A stretch of 64,000 bases of DNA, taken from NCBI GenBank assembly GCA_963932465.1, contig OZ010786.1, forward strand, positions 444,404,619 through 444,468,618, given 5' to 3'. A program made the translations under genes and the position numbers. The stretch is from Maratus speciosus. Its lineage: Eukaryota > Arthropoda > Arachnida > Araneae > Salticidae. The notes beneath the pieces are model-generated. The model was not told the DNA's origin. It searched no databases and saw only the letters and a list, made by a program, of their open reading frames with translations. Positions 20,825-32,079 of the stretch are shown here, piece after piece (the first letter of the stretch is position 1; every line of letters starts with the position of its first letter).

Positions 20825-21592
20825 TCTTAGCCTGTATCAATACAGGTTTGTTATACACTTATACTGCTATCAGCAGAGGAACTGTAAATGTGCTGTGGAA
20901 GATACCTGTTACAAAACTGTGTGTTGAATCCATAGAAAAGTAAGATATTGTTGACGACAGTTCTTTATTTAAATTCTATTTCATTCAATTACTTTATAAG
21001 AAATACAACTTTAATTTGAAAAATATTCAGAGCCAGCTTTGTTTAAAATAGCTAAGTGAATCATTAAAAATAACTTTGGTTAAAACAGGATTAAACTTCA
21101 ATACACCTGGAGCTTTTCAAAACAGCTTAAATTTAAATCATGACTAAAACCGTTCTCTAAAAACATCGTAAAACTCAAACTAAATATCTTACTGTAAGTT
21201 GAACTCAAACATATCAAAATCATAATGATAACTTTAAAGAAACAAACAGAAAAGAGATAGCGCCGCGATTGATTAGCGAAACGCAATTTATACCTTTGAA
21301 CTGGACTATTCCACTTTACAAAAAAGGGGTAGGCCTGAGAAAAGTCGATTACGGAACGGCTAACGCCATCTATGAAACACTTAAATTTAATGTCGGTTCT
21401 TTTAAATTAATTTACGTTATAGGAAACAATTAACATTATATTCCAGGTAATGAAGGTATTGCTGTTAAAATAAAGAAGTTCTATAAGCATTAAAATGTAG
21501 AAAGGAAAGCTATTAAATCAATATAAGTTTATGTAAAGTTTTAAACCCAAATTAGCCATTAGTGACAAGTAAAATCGGTTGAATAGATAACA
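20825..21592 (-). repeat. 5' LTR of the copia element
   Basis: Direct repeat of 14388-15154, starting on the minus strand at TGTTATCTATTC and ending near TACAGGCTAAGA. It should contain the element promoter; no confident TATA position was assigned. Confidence 0.9.
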
Positions 21593-21811
21593 ATTCACAC
21601 TTTGAAATTTCTAGTACACAAAACGCTTTTGCTGTCCAGTCGCCATTTTGAATATGGCGTTCGCGCAGCAACCAAGGCAACCACACGCGCATGACACATT
21701 CGCAGCGCGAAACTGTAGTTAACGCCCTCTCGTTTGAGTTGTCATGGAAAAATATACGTTTTCTAGTTCGCACGCATCCAAACCCGATGATTCATTTGTA
21801 ATAACCCTGTA
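21593..21811 (-). mobile_element. Mariner-like element, right part, with transposase start
   Basis: This is the other TIR of the split mariner-like element; its outer edge reads CCCTGTA at 21805-21811. On the minus strand the coding start is at ATG 21646 (MATGQQKR). After a one-base frameshift the family's N-terminal motif follows as CVLEISKCE, and the frame then continues across the copia insertion at 14387. The target duplication ATTCA occupies 21593-21597. The start codon lies inside the TIR, so both ends of this deletion derivative carry it. Confidence 0.8.
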
Positions 21812-23483
21812 CATTGTATGCTTGTGGTTTGGGTCAGCAAATTATAGTAAACGAGAGAATTTTTTTTAAATATCCGAAAATTTTTAGACAATTGCTGTAA
21901 AATCAAAACCTGCTGTACTAAAGTTACAACAGACATTTACATTTACTGTGACATTTACAATTTAACTGTTAGGTTTTAACTACTAATTAATAAAATTTTA
22001 ATATTTTTAAAGTACCAGGAACTAAGTATCAAAGATGTCTAACTAAATATCCATCTGTTTGAAAACAATTCATTTAAATTGCCATATAAAAGTTATAGGT
22101 AAATTTTACTGGTACTAATTTAAAGAATTTGGAGTCTGTATTGAGTATATGCTGTTCAATATTTTCGATATATGATTTATAAATAAATATCATGTGTGCC
22201 TTGGTACGTATAAAAAAGCTAAACGTCATTTGAGCAAAATTATAGATTTATAATTTATCGTATTTCTAAAGGAGTACGCATATTCTGGTTTAAGAAAATT
22301 GTCTCCTGATATTAATGATTTTAAACAATAAAATAACATTTCATTCATTAGCCCAATCGAGTGGCAATTGAAATTATAAAGATATTTCATTCGATTTTAT
22401 TTTCTTTAAAAATTACGTATTTAAGGAGAGGTTGACAACAAAAATATTTTCTATTTATTAGGAAAACGAAAATGAATTCGTAATAAAATAATAGTAAATA
22501 AATTATTTCTGAGATAGTAAAACTATTTTATAAAATGAGAGTGTTTGTTGAATTGAAAGAAATCCACGAAATTATAGTAGATTTATAAATGTTTTTTTTT
22601 TTTCTATTGCACAATAAAGAAACAATAATAGCATGAGAAAAACGAATTATTAGAATTCAAGAGCAATAGTAAAATGAAACTTTCCCCTTTAAATTGCTAT
22701 TATGCATTTAATTATGTTACTATCAAGCCTGTCAAGGGAAATCTGAAAAAGAATTGTCTGAACCAATGAAGATTATTAAAAGGAATTAATAACAAATAAA
22801 GTTATCCACATTTGCTATTTTTTTCTTTTAAAATTAAGTCATGACAAAGACACTCTACTTCATTTGAATAATTCATATGATAAAAGAATACTTTCTTCAT
22901 ATCATAGAATTAAGGAATACTAAGAAAATGTTCTTTTTAATTTAACAGAATGCATTAAAGTCGGTGGGAAAATATTTAACATCTATCATATATTTCACTT
23001 TAATGTTCTTTTCACCATTCATATTTAAATGCAGCTCCAAAAAATTCAAAGTGTGAAAAATTACAGCTGCGAAAGATTAATCTAAGCTATCCCGAGCTGA
23101 CTCAAAAAAATATGATATTCAAAACTGAAATCTAAAATTTACATATGGAAAATCATGAAGGAAAGAACAAAAATCAATGTGTAGCCATAGCTTTTTACAT
23201 TAGAGGATACTTTTTATTCCCTTCTATTTTGCATTTGTGCTTTCTGTAAAGTTTTTCAAAAATTTATAAGTTACACATACATTCCATTTCTTCAGATGTA
23301 TAAGAGAAAGATATTGCTAAAAATTTATTTATCAGTGAATTGATTTAGTTGAAGAATAAAATATTTTATGGGAAAAAACATATCAAAACATTCTAAGCTG
23401 TTTTTAAAAACTTATACTGATATCAGAAAAAAGCTACTATATATAATAACAAGCCGGAAATTGTATGTCAAACGTGGCAAATG
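21812..23483. other. A+T-rich intergenic DNA, nothing recognised
   Basis: No supported gene or repeat. A poly-T run lies near 22591-22603. Confidence 0.5.
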
Positions 23484-23937
23484 AGGTACGTTCGTACTAT
23501 GACTAGTTTTATAAATATTCAGATCTTGGTGCTATAGCTGTCGCACTCTTATGCAAAAATGCATGCATAAAAAATTTATTACGATTATATATATTAAATT
23601 CAATACTACGGGAATAATAGGACTCCATCTTAAACAGGACGTAGTCACCATGACAACCTAAAATCACTGTCTATGATAGACAGTGATTTTAGGCTATCAT
23701 TGAATTAATTGCGTATGATAAATTTAACTGAATAAAGAAAACTTTTATTAATATGTTTTTAAGTTTTTATTCGATTTTCATAAAATTTGAAATGACTCGA
23801 CAAAATTCTGCAGCGATTATATATATTAAATTTCAAACAATTCGGTTGTGTAGTTTTTGCGCTGTTATATGCGGACAGACGGACGGACTAGATGACGACT
23901 ATGGGTTCTACGTATTTATATAATTATGAACGCACCT
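23484..23937. mobile_element. Non-autonomous TIR element, AGGTRCGTTCGTA family, short copy
   Basis: Ends AGGTACGTTCGTACTATG and ATTATGAACGCACCT. It has one internal unit with TATTCGATTTTCATAAAATT, GACTCGACAAAATTCTGCAG and the ATTCGG word, then GACAGACGGACGGAC, all as in 8914-9810. It differs by carrying a perfect hairpin (23657-23693) and lacking the four-unit array. Confidence 0.7.
23657..23693. repeat. Perfect 17-bp hairpin
   Basis: CCTAAAATCACTGTCTA and its exact inverse, separated by TGA. No T-run or other sign of a terminator; it lies inside the small TIR element. Confidence 0.85.
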
Positions 23938-25193
23938 GACAAGAGCAATCAAAGTATTTGAAAAATAATTTCTAATTATATATGGCAAATACTACAATAG
24001 TTTATTTGGGGATAATGGAATCACATGTAATTTTTAAGGTATATTGGTGTTTTTGGTGTTTAACATTATTGGTGATTATTTAGATACATGCAAAACATGG
24101 AGGAGTAATAAATTACCCCTTTGTGAGTTAAGAAATATTTTTACATATCTGTTAAACGCTTTGTAAAAGAACCAGTATACCCGAGCGAGGCATTCTCACT
24201 GCAATCTTTAAGTTTATTTTCTGATATATTTTTCACTAATTTATAATTAACTGCAATTTTACGAATTAAACAACTTGTTTTAATGAAATATGACTGTATG
24301 TCAAATACCTGTTCAAAAACAGTACAGTAACCTTTCGTATAATACCCAATTAATCGTTTTGCGTTTTGTATGTACATAAAAAACGTAATGTTGATATCAG
24401 AAATAAAATGTATGATAACAACTAACCTAAAAGTACAACAAAAATTCAGTATGCAACGTCAGATGTGTGTGTGTGGGGGGGGGGGGGGGGATTTTCTATC
24501 CAATGATACCACATTCGTCTTTATACGTCCGATTTGTGGGGCGTGAGACCTTATATTAAGGATGATACTCAATTTAAATACGAACACTGACATTTATTAG
24601 ACTCAAAAAGACGATGACAAAACAAAAAAATTACTAATTAGTTACACATTTTATGGTCATTATTTAGCTTAAATGCTCTAGTTATTGGCTTGTATTCCAC
24701 ACTACGTCATCAAATATTCGATCACATTTCCGTACGTCGTTGCATTTCCTATTTTATTACGTCGAAGGAAGATTCTATCCTTTAAAGTCCCAGTCGTCGA
24801 ATTTTTAGCGCGTTCTGTTTAACTTCGTATTTTACTCTTCACACAGCTTCGTTCATTTTAATATTGAAACAGTGTTACTTTTATTTCTACGCGCGATGTA
24901 GCGCCTGTAACATTCAATCGGAATGTAAATATAGCTTACGAAGATTTCCCACATATGCATTATGCGATATCATATGTGGACAAAAAACCTTGTACAGTAC
25001 ATTTTAGTTGGGAAAGAAGGATGCTTATAATAGAAATAATATATATGATAGCTTAAATTAACTCAATTACTTTTCAATTTTAGGTAATTTGAAGCTATTA
25101 AAACAACATTTTGCAGAACTATTTTTATACAACACTTAGCTAAAAATATAAGGACACAAAAAAAGGAATCTATAATATGTATCTATAAATCCT
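23938..25193. other. Intergenic, no gene; G-run at 24475-24490
   Basis: GTGTGTGTGTG is followed by a run of about 16 G. Positions 24520-24960 are less A+T-rich than average, with several ACGT words, but no coding frame or recognised repeat was found. Confidence 0.5.
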
Positions 25194-25308
25194 CTGTAAA
25201 TCGCGTCAGTGTTAACGTATAACTTCCTGCGTATGCAAAATGATTGAATCTTCTACTACTACGTTGGGCCCAAAGTTATACGTTAATACTGGCATGATTT
25301 GTAGAGAA
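25194..25308. repeat. Small foldback, arms about 35 bp
   Basis: GTAAATCGCGTCAGTGTTAACGTATAACTT (start near 25196) is the inverse, with a few mismatches, of AAGTTATACGTTAATACTGG-CATGATTTGTAG. About 45 bp separate the arms. It looks like a miniature inverted-repeat element. Confidence 0.65.
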
Positions 25309-25469
25309 ATATAAACGTTGCATGACGAAGTCGAAATAAAGGAGGATAAGTCTTGGCTTATGATGTTATATGACAACTCAAAGTAAGAATACATTTATTT
25401 TCTTTAGAAGATGAACTCAAATGTGTACACATGAATTTTATAAACACAAGTTTTTCCTCATGGTTGATT

Positions 25470-26068
25470 TTAACCCTTAAATGCCTGAGTTTTCAAAAAT
25501 CATTTAAAAAATGTTTTTCGGCTTTATTTTTTTAAATAAATCATGGGGAAAATATTTTTAAAAATCATATTTTGTTTTAAGTATGGTTTACGGCTAAAAA
25601 ACTGTTTGTTACTAATCGGCAATACTGGTGTTTAATTTAAAAAATCATATTTTGTTTTAAGTATGGTTTACGGCTAAAAAACTGTTTGTTACTAATCGGC
25701 AATACTGGTGTTTAATTAAAAAAATAATTTTCCTTGATAAAATTCTGTAATATTAAACAACACAAGAATTTTAGGAACTATAATAAGAAATAAATTTTAC
25801 TTGCTCACTGCAGAACAAAATACGGTATTTCGCAAGCTTCCAAACAAAACAAAAAGAACAAGCAGCAACAGTTGAAAAAATAAATCTATTTTTATTCTTA
25901 AACAGCACAAGTGTTGCCATCTACATGTTGAAAATTGATTTAATACTATTTTCAGAATGTACTTTATTGGCAACGTTAGGAATTATAGCTTCGAAATTAT
26001 TCTAATAGTATTTTAGAGCCTAAATTGGGTATGTTGCCGAAAAGCAACACTAGGCATTTAACGGTTAA
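25470..26068. mobile_element. TTAA-flanked miniature element (piggyBac-like), 599 bp
   Basis: Starts TTAACCCTTAAATGCCTGA and ends TAGGCATTTAACGGTTAA, an inverted terminus of about 17 bp inside TTAA at each side, as expected for piggyBac-type insertion. No transposase. It contains an exact 80-bp tandem duplication (25559-25718). Confidence 0.7.
25559..25718 (+). repeat. Perfect 80-bp tandem duplication
   Basis: Two copies of a unit that includes TCATATTTTGTTTTAAGTAT, GGTTTACGGCTAAAAAACTG and AATCGGCAATACTGGTG, identical as far as I can read. Either very recent or an assembly duplication. Confidence 0.9.
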
Positions 26069-26419
26069 GATGTTAAAAATTCATTTTTCAACAAAATAAT
26101 GCATCATTCTGTACCTCAAAAGATACGAAATATTGTCTCAATGATAAGCAAGAACGAAAAATCATGCGTCCAGCAGAGACTATGAAACACTTTGAAACAT
26201 ATTCAGAATACCGTAACAAAATTTCACAGTTTATTAAAGTGAAAGATGATGTCTAAATAAACAATTTGAAAATTGCTTAACGCATTTGAAAACCCAGTTT
26301 CTGGAACTCTATTAATAGTCGGGAAATTTTCCGAATTTTTTTATGCAGTTCTGTATACAGGATGATTAAAAACAAGTAATATAAAAATTTTGTTTTTAAA
26401 GTCAATTCCTACTTGGGTC

Positions 26420-26700
26420 ATCCAAGAAAAATTTAATATAATTCCTTAAGCTAATATTAGTTTTTGTTGCATTAAAATATCTCAATTTGTTGATTTTCTA
26501 TAAGCAAGTAGGGTTACAATGGAACTCTGTGGGAATTTGGCGAAATATGAGAGATATCGCCAAGTTGGCGTCACTTTTGGCGACTGATTTTGGCCGCCAA
26601 ATTTGGCGATATATCGCGAAGTTAGCGACAAACTTGGCGGTATTTGGACGACAGAACAGGGTCCCCCCTATGGTACCCCTTATTGAAAATACTTTCATTG
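26420..26700 (+). repeat. TTGGCGA repeat piece
   Basis: Matches the subunit seen four times at 47300-49520: TTCCTTAAGCTAATATTAG, TGCATTAAAATATCTCAATT, GTGGGAATTTGGCGAAATAT, AGATATCGCCAAGTTGGCGT, and GCCAAATTTGGCGATATATC. Many words are mutual inverses (TTGGCGA/TCGCCAA), so it can fold. The short frames on both strands here are by-products. Confidence 0.75.
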
Positions 26701-27341
26701 ATCTTCAATAACCAATGGCCGCCATTTTGTTTCCCATGCAAAACTAAAATTAATTAATTAAAATTTCATTAATTAATTAATATTTGAAAAAAACTGTATT
26801 AACATCAATTGTCATCCAGTACAAGTTTTAAAAAAATTATTTCAACTTGATAGGATGAATAATGAGTATTTTATTAATGATTGAAAATTTGAACAAGATA
26901 AATAAATAGATAAATAAATATAGGGAGAGTGTGAACTAATAATAGGAATTGAATGAAAAATGTTGCCAAAATGACGTGGCAAATCAGGCATATCACAAGG
27001 ATAAAAAATCACACAGGAACATAGGGTCGCAAACCACTCATTGAGTCACAAATGCAGTGTGATTCAAACTAAATGAACTCGGGTCGACGGTCATAATTTA
27101 GAGAAAAAATAAAACATTGCAATGAAAATGCAACGATATGGACCTTGTTTTGTGTGTAATGAGATAACATCACGAAAATTTCTGGAAAAACACGTTGTTC
27201 AAGCAATCGATGATACCGTATGAACTGATCATCACAGTCCAAAATGTGGGGCGTCCAGTGCATACTGATGGCGGGTATAATGCAAACTTCTACCACTTTT
27301 GTTTGGTGTTATCACATTTACAACAAAGGTGAGAATCTCTG

Positions 27342-27552
27342 TTAACCCCTTGAGGGGCAAGCAATTACGTTTGTGAAATGGTGAATTCCCACCGGAATCT
27401 TTGAAAAATTCTATTTCAAAATAAGTAAAAGCAATTTTACGGCTTTTCTCCACCAAAGTTAGAAAAGTAAAATTTAATAGAATTTTTCTGGTGTAAAACT
27501 TCATTAATCGTAGGTGGTATATAATATATACCGGTGCCCCTCAAGGGGTTAA
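27342..27552. mobile_element. TTAA-flanked miniature element, 211 bp
   Basis: Begins TTAACCCCTTGAGGGGCA and ends TGCCCCTCAAGGGGTTAA, a perfect 18-bp inverted terminus that is itself palindromic (CCCCTTGAGGGG). Internal ACCGGAA and TTCTGGT words are placed symmetrically. Sister of 42597-42787. Confidence 0.8.
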
Positions 27553-28330
27553 ATGTTTTATTATAATATACTTAAATTTTCTGAAAGTTATGACCGTCAA
27601 CCCAAATTGAGTTAGGATGAAACACCCTGTATTTGTAACTCAATAAGTGATTTCCGACCCTATGTTCCTATGTGATTTTTAATCCTTGTTGTATGCCTGA
27701 TTTGCCATGGCAGTTTACCAACTTTTTTTTAATCACCCTGTATATCTAAAGATTTGTATGTATACTAGACAGTATGCTTAAAAGTTAGTTCAGTTAAACT
27801 CATATTAAAGTTTAAAATTCCCCTTCGGAAATTTCCGTCGATACACGGAAACGTACTTGAAAATTTGTGCAACCAGGTACATGATCTGTTTAATTTATAC
27901 ACACCAAGTAATATGCAAAAATTAGTTAAATCACAAAAAACGCGTAGCACAACTTTCAGAGAACTTCCAGCAATTATTGTTCGAAGGCTGTACTGAAATT
28001 CTTTTGTGGGTTTCCTGTAAATGAACTATAAAATCTATCGACACAATATTGTACAGTTAGCGCCTTGTAGTACGAGTATATCTCAATGATGCATGTAAAT
28101 TTCAATAAATTAAGATAGTATAATATCATCAAAATGCACCGCGAGCGATTTTTCCCCATACACCGTAATATGACGCAATTCTTTTGAATGCCCTTGTAAA
28201 CGAACCGTAAATGCTACACACTTTGTTTTCAATACCTAACATCCTATAGTACATTCCAATAACATATATCAATGTCAAACCGTTTATATTTGCTGACAAT
28301 ATTTATTTTCACCTATGTTAGAAATTGTTA

Positions 28331-28483
28331 AATATATACGATTGTTTGATTGACCAGGACCACCTTGGTCACATGATATGAAAGTTACAAACAAAATTAA
28401 TGCAGCGTAATCATGAACTTTTTTATGTAAATGACAAGCAATAATCATGCATTACAGACGGCTATTTATAATTCCTAGGCAAC
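28331..28483. other. Short intergenic spacer
   Basis: Nothing recognised. Confidence 0.4.
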
Positions 28484-28790
28484 TACAGTGTAACCTCGAA
28501 AATCCTGCAGCTTCACAAATCCGGCGGCAATGCCATCCACTTCCCTTGCTTTTTTTACACTTTCAACTTATGGGAGCCAGAAAAACAGCAATTGTTTACG
28601 AATTGAAAACTTCGAGATTAAAAATGATGGACTAGCGGACAGAGAGATCGCTGACGCTGTGCTAAATAGAACCGCTGATAACGCTGCTAGCAGCTCAGAG
28701 GAACGAGGACGAGGAACCGACGGAAGTAAAGATGTCACTGAAAAATGCACAACTTTGACTGGAAAATTAATAATTGTATTTATTTGAACT
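28484..28790 (+). pseudogene. Pogo/Tigger-like element fragment: terminus plus transposase tail
   Basis: TACAGTGTAACCTCGAA at 28484 resembles a Tigger/pogo terminus (CAGT-AACCTCG). Downstream, one frame gives LADREIADAVLNRTADNAAS and then SSEERG, like the acidic C-terminal tail of such transposases. The catalytic region and right terminus are not visible. The assignment rests on short motifs. Confidence 0.4.
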
Positions 28791-29629
28791 TATAAAAAAA
28801 TCCTTATGATTATGATAATTAAGAATCTCTAGCATATTTTTATTATAAAATATACTATTATTTAAAAATAAAAATGAGCAAAACAGTTCTTTTTGGATTA
28901 TAACAAATATTTTAAAATGCTTATGAATTCTTAAAATTGTATAATATTTATGAATGTTTAGGCCTTTTTTGTGTTTTTACAATTTGGGTCAGGGTTGTAT
29001 ATTTATTTATTTTTTTTAGTGAAATTGGGTGACTTAGTTTTATTTACTATCTATTTTACTTATTAACACTACATTAATTTTCACTGTTCACTAAAATTAA
29101 GTTATTATCATGCATTTAAAAATAAGAAGTAAAACAAAAAATTCATGTTTATAAAATTCCTAATAACCAATTTTCTAATACTTTTTTGATATAACGTTTT
29201 AAAACTGTCACTTAAATACCCGATTTTATAAAACAACTTGAAAATTTATTGGAAGCTAAAAACTGGAAGAAAATTATGCAGGATTTATTTTCTTTTCATC
29301 TCGTTTTAAAATTATTAAATTACATAACTCAATTGCTTTTCATTTTTTTGTTGATTTGAAACTTTTAAAATTGTATTTTGCTACACTAATTTTAAATATA
29401 TACCTGTATCTCTTTAAAAAGTCAATTCCATATATTTAATTTGATTTAAATCTTATTTTGTACAACTTCACTCTTTATTATATTTCCACAGTTAAAATAA
29501 AAATCTACAAATTCATAACGTTATTGACAATGCATTAAAAAATGAGAATTAAAACAAAAAATGCATACTTTTATAAAAGAAATGCTCATTTTTGAATTAA
29601 TATTTAAAAGATTTTAAACTGAAATAGAT
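28791..29629. other. A+T-rich intergenic DNA
   Basis: No gene. Weak similarity to parts of unit A (a GAAGCTAAAAACTGGAAG-type stretch at 29251-29270), too diverged to delimit. Confidence 0.4.
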
Positions 29630-29900
29630 ACTGATTTAATAAAATAATCTCAAAAATTTTGACAGCCCAAAATTAGAAAATCTTTTTTTATTTTCGAAAC
29701 GACCACACCATTAAACTAACATTACTGAATTTCATTTCGCTGACAGTTGAATGCTTAATGTTCAGAAATTTGAAAACGAGTGAGAAATGTTGCATGGTAG
29801 ATTAGATAATCTAAACTTGGAGAATCGTATGCAAATTTGCCAACTAGAATGAGAATGTGTTCTATGATAATTAAAAATGAAATTTTTTTTTACAATTAAA
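29630..29900 (+). repeat. Unit A repeat copy
   Basis: Unit A signposts in order: TTAATAAAATAAT, GACAGC(C/T)-AAAATTAGAAAATC, CGACCACACCATTAAA, GCTGACAGTTGAATG, AATGTTCAGAAATT, GAGAAATGTTGCA-GGTAGAT, AGATAATCTAAACTT, GAATGAGAATGT. A 26-base T run follows at 29935-29960. Confidence 0.75.
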
Positions 29901-29929
29901 ATTGTAATAGAATCTTTGGAATACTTTTA

Positions 29930-29960
<31 letters not shown>

Positions 29961-29979
29961 ACAATAAAGTAATTGGTAA

Positions 29980-30970
29980 TACAGTGACACCTCTCTAAGG
30001 AGACCACTCATAAAAAATCGATCTTTCAGAGAGGTGGTCTCTGAATAGAGGTGATGAGTAAAACAAAATTTCACGAAATACGCACTACAAAAAAATTATT
30101 AATGAATTAGTTTATTATATTTCATGTCTATACGGCTTTAGAATTAATTAATTGTAGTTTGCTTTGATTTTAACAATTTCTCATTAACAATTTTGTTGCT
30201 AAACATTCTTGGATCTCTTTAAAGGAATCATTTATTTTAGTATAATCTCTAACAGGTATTGAACTTTCTATCAATCTATTGATTTCAACAAGCGTTTCTT
30301 GAAGTGAAATAAAAGCTTTAACTAGCGGAACCTCGTCGCTAGAATCAAAATGAACACCCAAAATAGTTTTTAAAAAAATCTTGATTGTAGTATCATTCAT
30401 TTTTATAAATGATTGTAGCATTTATTTATTAATATAAAAATTTTAAAGTCTTATCTTTGTCGAAATTTTCTGTATTACAATTCTCACAGTCTTCAGATAA
30501 ATCATCGCAACATGCAAGAGCTTCCTCATATACTTCCATGTGATTTGAAGTCATAATTAACTTTAGTAGCGTTTGAGAGCCAAATCACTTCATCAAGGTA
30601 CAGGTATCATCAATGGATTTTTCTATGAATACTTTGCTTAGTCCACAAGTACTGAAAAAATTGGCAATTATTTGTGTCTTTACATCCCATGCACATTGTA
30701 TCCATGATCTTGATTCTCCAGGTCTAAAGAAGCAGACTTAGTTGCGCGTGTTTTCCAGAGAGAAGTGGAATTTCGAGATTTCCCCAAGTAAAGGGATTCT
30801 ACTCTTCGACTGAAAAGTGGTCTTTCAGGGAGGGAGACAGGAAATAGTGGTACTTTAATGGAGGAAAAATAATGTTGAGTCTATAGCCACAAATTATAGA
30901 CTAAGAATAAATGGTCTTCATGAGAGGTGGTCTCTTTATAGAGGTGGTCTTTCAAGGAGGTTTCACTGTA
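29980..30970 (-). mobile_element. Pogo/Tigger-like DNA transposon, deleted
   Basis: The left end TACAGTGACACCTC and right end GAGGTTTCACTGTA are inverted repeats with TA outermost. Sub-terminal GAGAGGTGGTCTCT words also occur in both ends. The interior encodes the C-terminal part of a transposase on the minus strand. At about 1 kb it lacks the region for the N-terminal DNA-binding and most of the DDE domain. Confidence 0.75.
30170..30762 (-). pseudogene. Pogo/Tigger-like transposase, C-terminal fragment
   Basis: On the minus strand from about 30725: SWIQCAWDVKTQIIANFFST-CGLSKVF, the conserved AW-V-TI-NCF-GF region after the catalytic domain in Tigger/pogo enzymes. Then come a stop, MEVYEEALACCDDLSEDCEN, two stops near 30425, and a helical stretch (KAFISLQETLVEINRLIESS, then ECLATKLL) in a frame open over 30170-30421. 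The catalytic Asp motifs are absent. Confidence 0.65.
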
Positions 30971-32079
30971 TTACTATAATACCAATTATACCAATAAAGT
31001 AATCACTGAAAATGTTTCTACACTGGTTAATGAACTTCTCAGTTGAATCCGCTTCTCTTCTATATAATAGAGCAAGTTGCCGTTATTTTTTGCAATGAGA
31101 ACGGTACGTTAAAGGCTACCGAAACTAGCCTGCTCAAACTTTCAATATTCTGACGTTTTTAACGTTGCTCTTAAATTTATATCATTCTGCGCCAAGTAGC
31201 ATCTTAATAATTATTTAGAAATATTGTTCTATATGCAGTATGCCGCGATATTCTTTATTCTGTATAATATTATGAATGACTTCACGAAAAGCAAGATAAC
31301 AAACAAAACGTTGTGTTGATAAAAGTATTTATAATGGATATTTCAATGAAGTAATGTTTAAAAATATTTCTCCTTAAAAACACTGATTTAAGAGGAGGCT
31401 CTACGTTCTTTGGCCTACAATTCGCCTGATTTTTACGATTTTTTTTTTTCGGGTACAAAGGAAAGAGATAATCACATTTGGACTTTTTGCTTTATATTTA
31501 TTGACATTTCACTTATATAGTTAACTTTTTGTGCGTAAAAAAAAGAAAGAGTAATACACCTTATGCGACGGAGACTACCTGTAGATGCTCGACAGGAAAT
31601 TACAATCAGGTGACCGTAGATGCTCGACGGGAAATTACAATCAGGTGACCGTTTTATCTTCGACCGCAAGCATCTGAAACAAATTTTATCGCCAAAATGT
31701 GAAAAAGCATTAAATTCTCTTAAGCTTTAGACGAAATGGCTGTCATTTGAACAAAAAAGTCTTTTTCTTTACCTTTTGTGAGATCAAAAAAATAATTAAT
31801 CAAAGAAAGTTGTTCTTTTCTGTGGTAAATGCTCAAGCAAAAACGATTACCTTTCTTTTTGACAAAAATGAAGGAAATCGTTTGAATAGCTCCCGAGAAA
31901 AATAATCCCAATTTAGAACGTATTAATTTGCTATATATAATCCCTCAATTTGAAAAACATACTTTCGAGACGATTTTGCTTTTTTTTACATGATTTATGA
32001 TATGGTTTCGAAATTTTTATCGACGTGATTTCAAGACAGAATCAACCAATTTCTGGCTACTTACGTTCAACGAATGAAA
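30971..32079. other. Intergenic; 35-bp tandem duplication at 31581-31650
   Basis: GTAGATGCTCGACAGGAAAT and TACAATCAGGTGACC are repeated once at a 35-bp spacing with one mismatch. No gene is recognised in the rest. Confidence 0.6.

Larger units (their letters stand above)
14388..21592 (-). mobile_element. Ty1/copia LTR retrotransposon, complete structure, coding region broken
   Basis: The element is about 7.2 kb on the minus strand: 5' LTR (20825-21592), primer-binding area, gag, protease, integrase, reverse transcriptase, RNase H, a long untranslated 3' part, a polypurine tract and the 3' LTR (14388-15154). The order PR-IN-RT-RH is diagnostic of Ty1/copia. By hand count the LTRs differ at about 18-19 of roughly 767 positions (around 97-98 percent identity), a moderately recent insertion. 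A 5-bp duplication (ATTCA) flanks it. The coding region contains several stops and at least two frameshifts, so it is not autonomous. Confidence 0.92.
26356..27742. mobile_element. TA-flanked TIR element with nested insertions
   Basis: The left end TACAGGATGATTAAAAAC is the inverse of TTTTTTAATCACCCTGTA at the right end. Further in, 26942-27120 is the inverse of about 27560-27725 (GGCAAATCAGGCATA, AACATAGGGTCG, GGTCATAA), so the TIR is long (about 190 bp). The left TIR is itself split by the TTGGCGA-repeat piece at about 26375-26940. It also holds a TTAA element (27342-27552). No transposase was recognised. Confidence 0.7.
26130..28330 (+). repeat. Dispersed repeat family C, copy 2, interrupted
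   Basis: Parts 26130-26355 and 27743-28330 together follow copy 1 (7420-8462): AAATCATGCGTCCAGC, CAGAATACCGTAACAAAATT, GATGATGTCTAAATAAACAA before the break, then GTATGCTTAAAAGTTAGTTC, AATTTCCGTCGATACACGG and ACACCAAGTAATATGCAAAA after it. The interruption is the TA-flanked element at 26356-27742. Confidence 0.7.

Noticed and set aside
23657..23693. Perfect hairpin as a transcription terminator or microRNA precursor
   Set aside because: The 17-bp stem is too short for a typical animal microRNA precursor, there is no T-tract, and it lies inside a TIR element.
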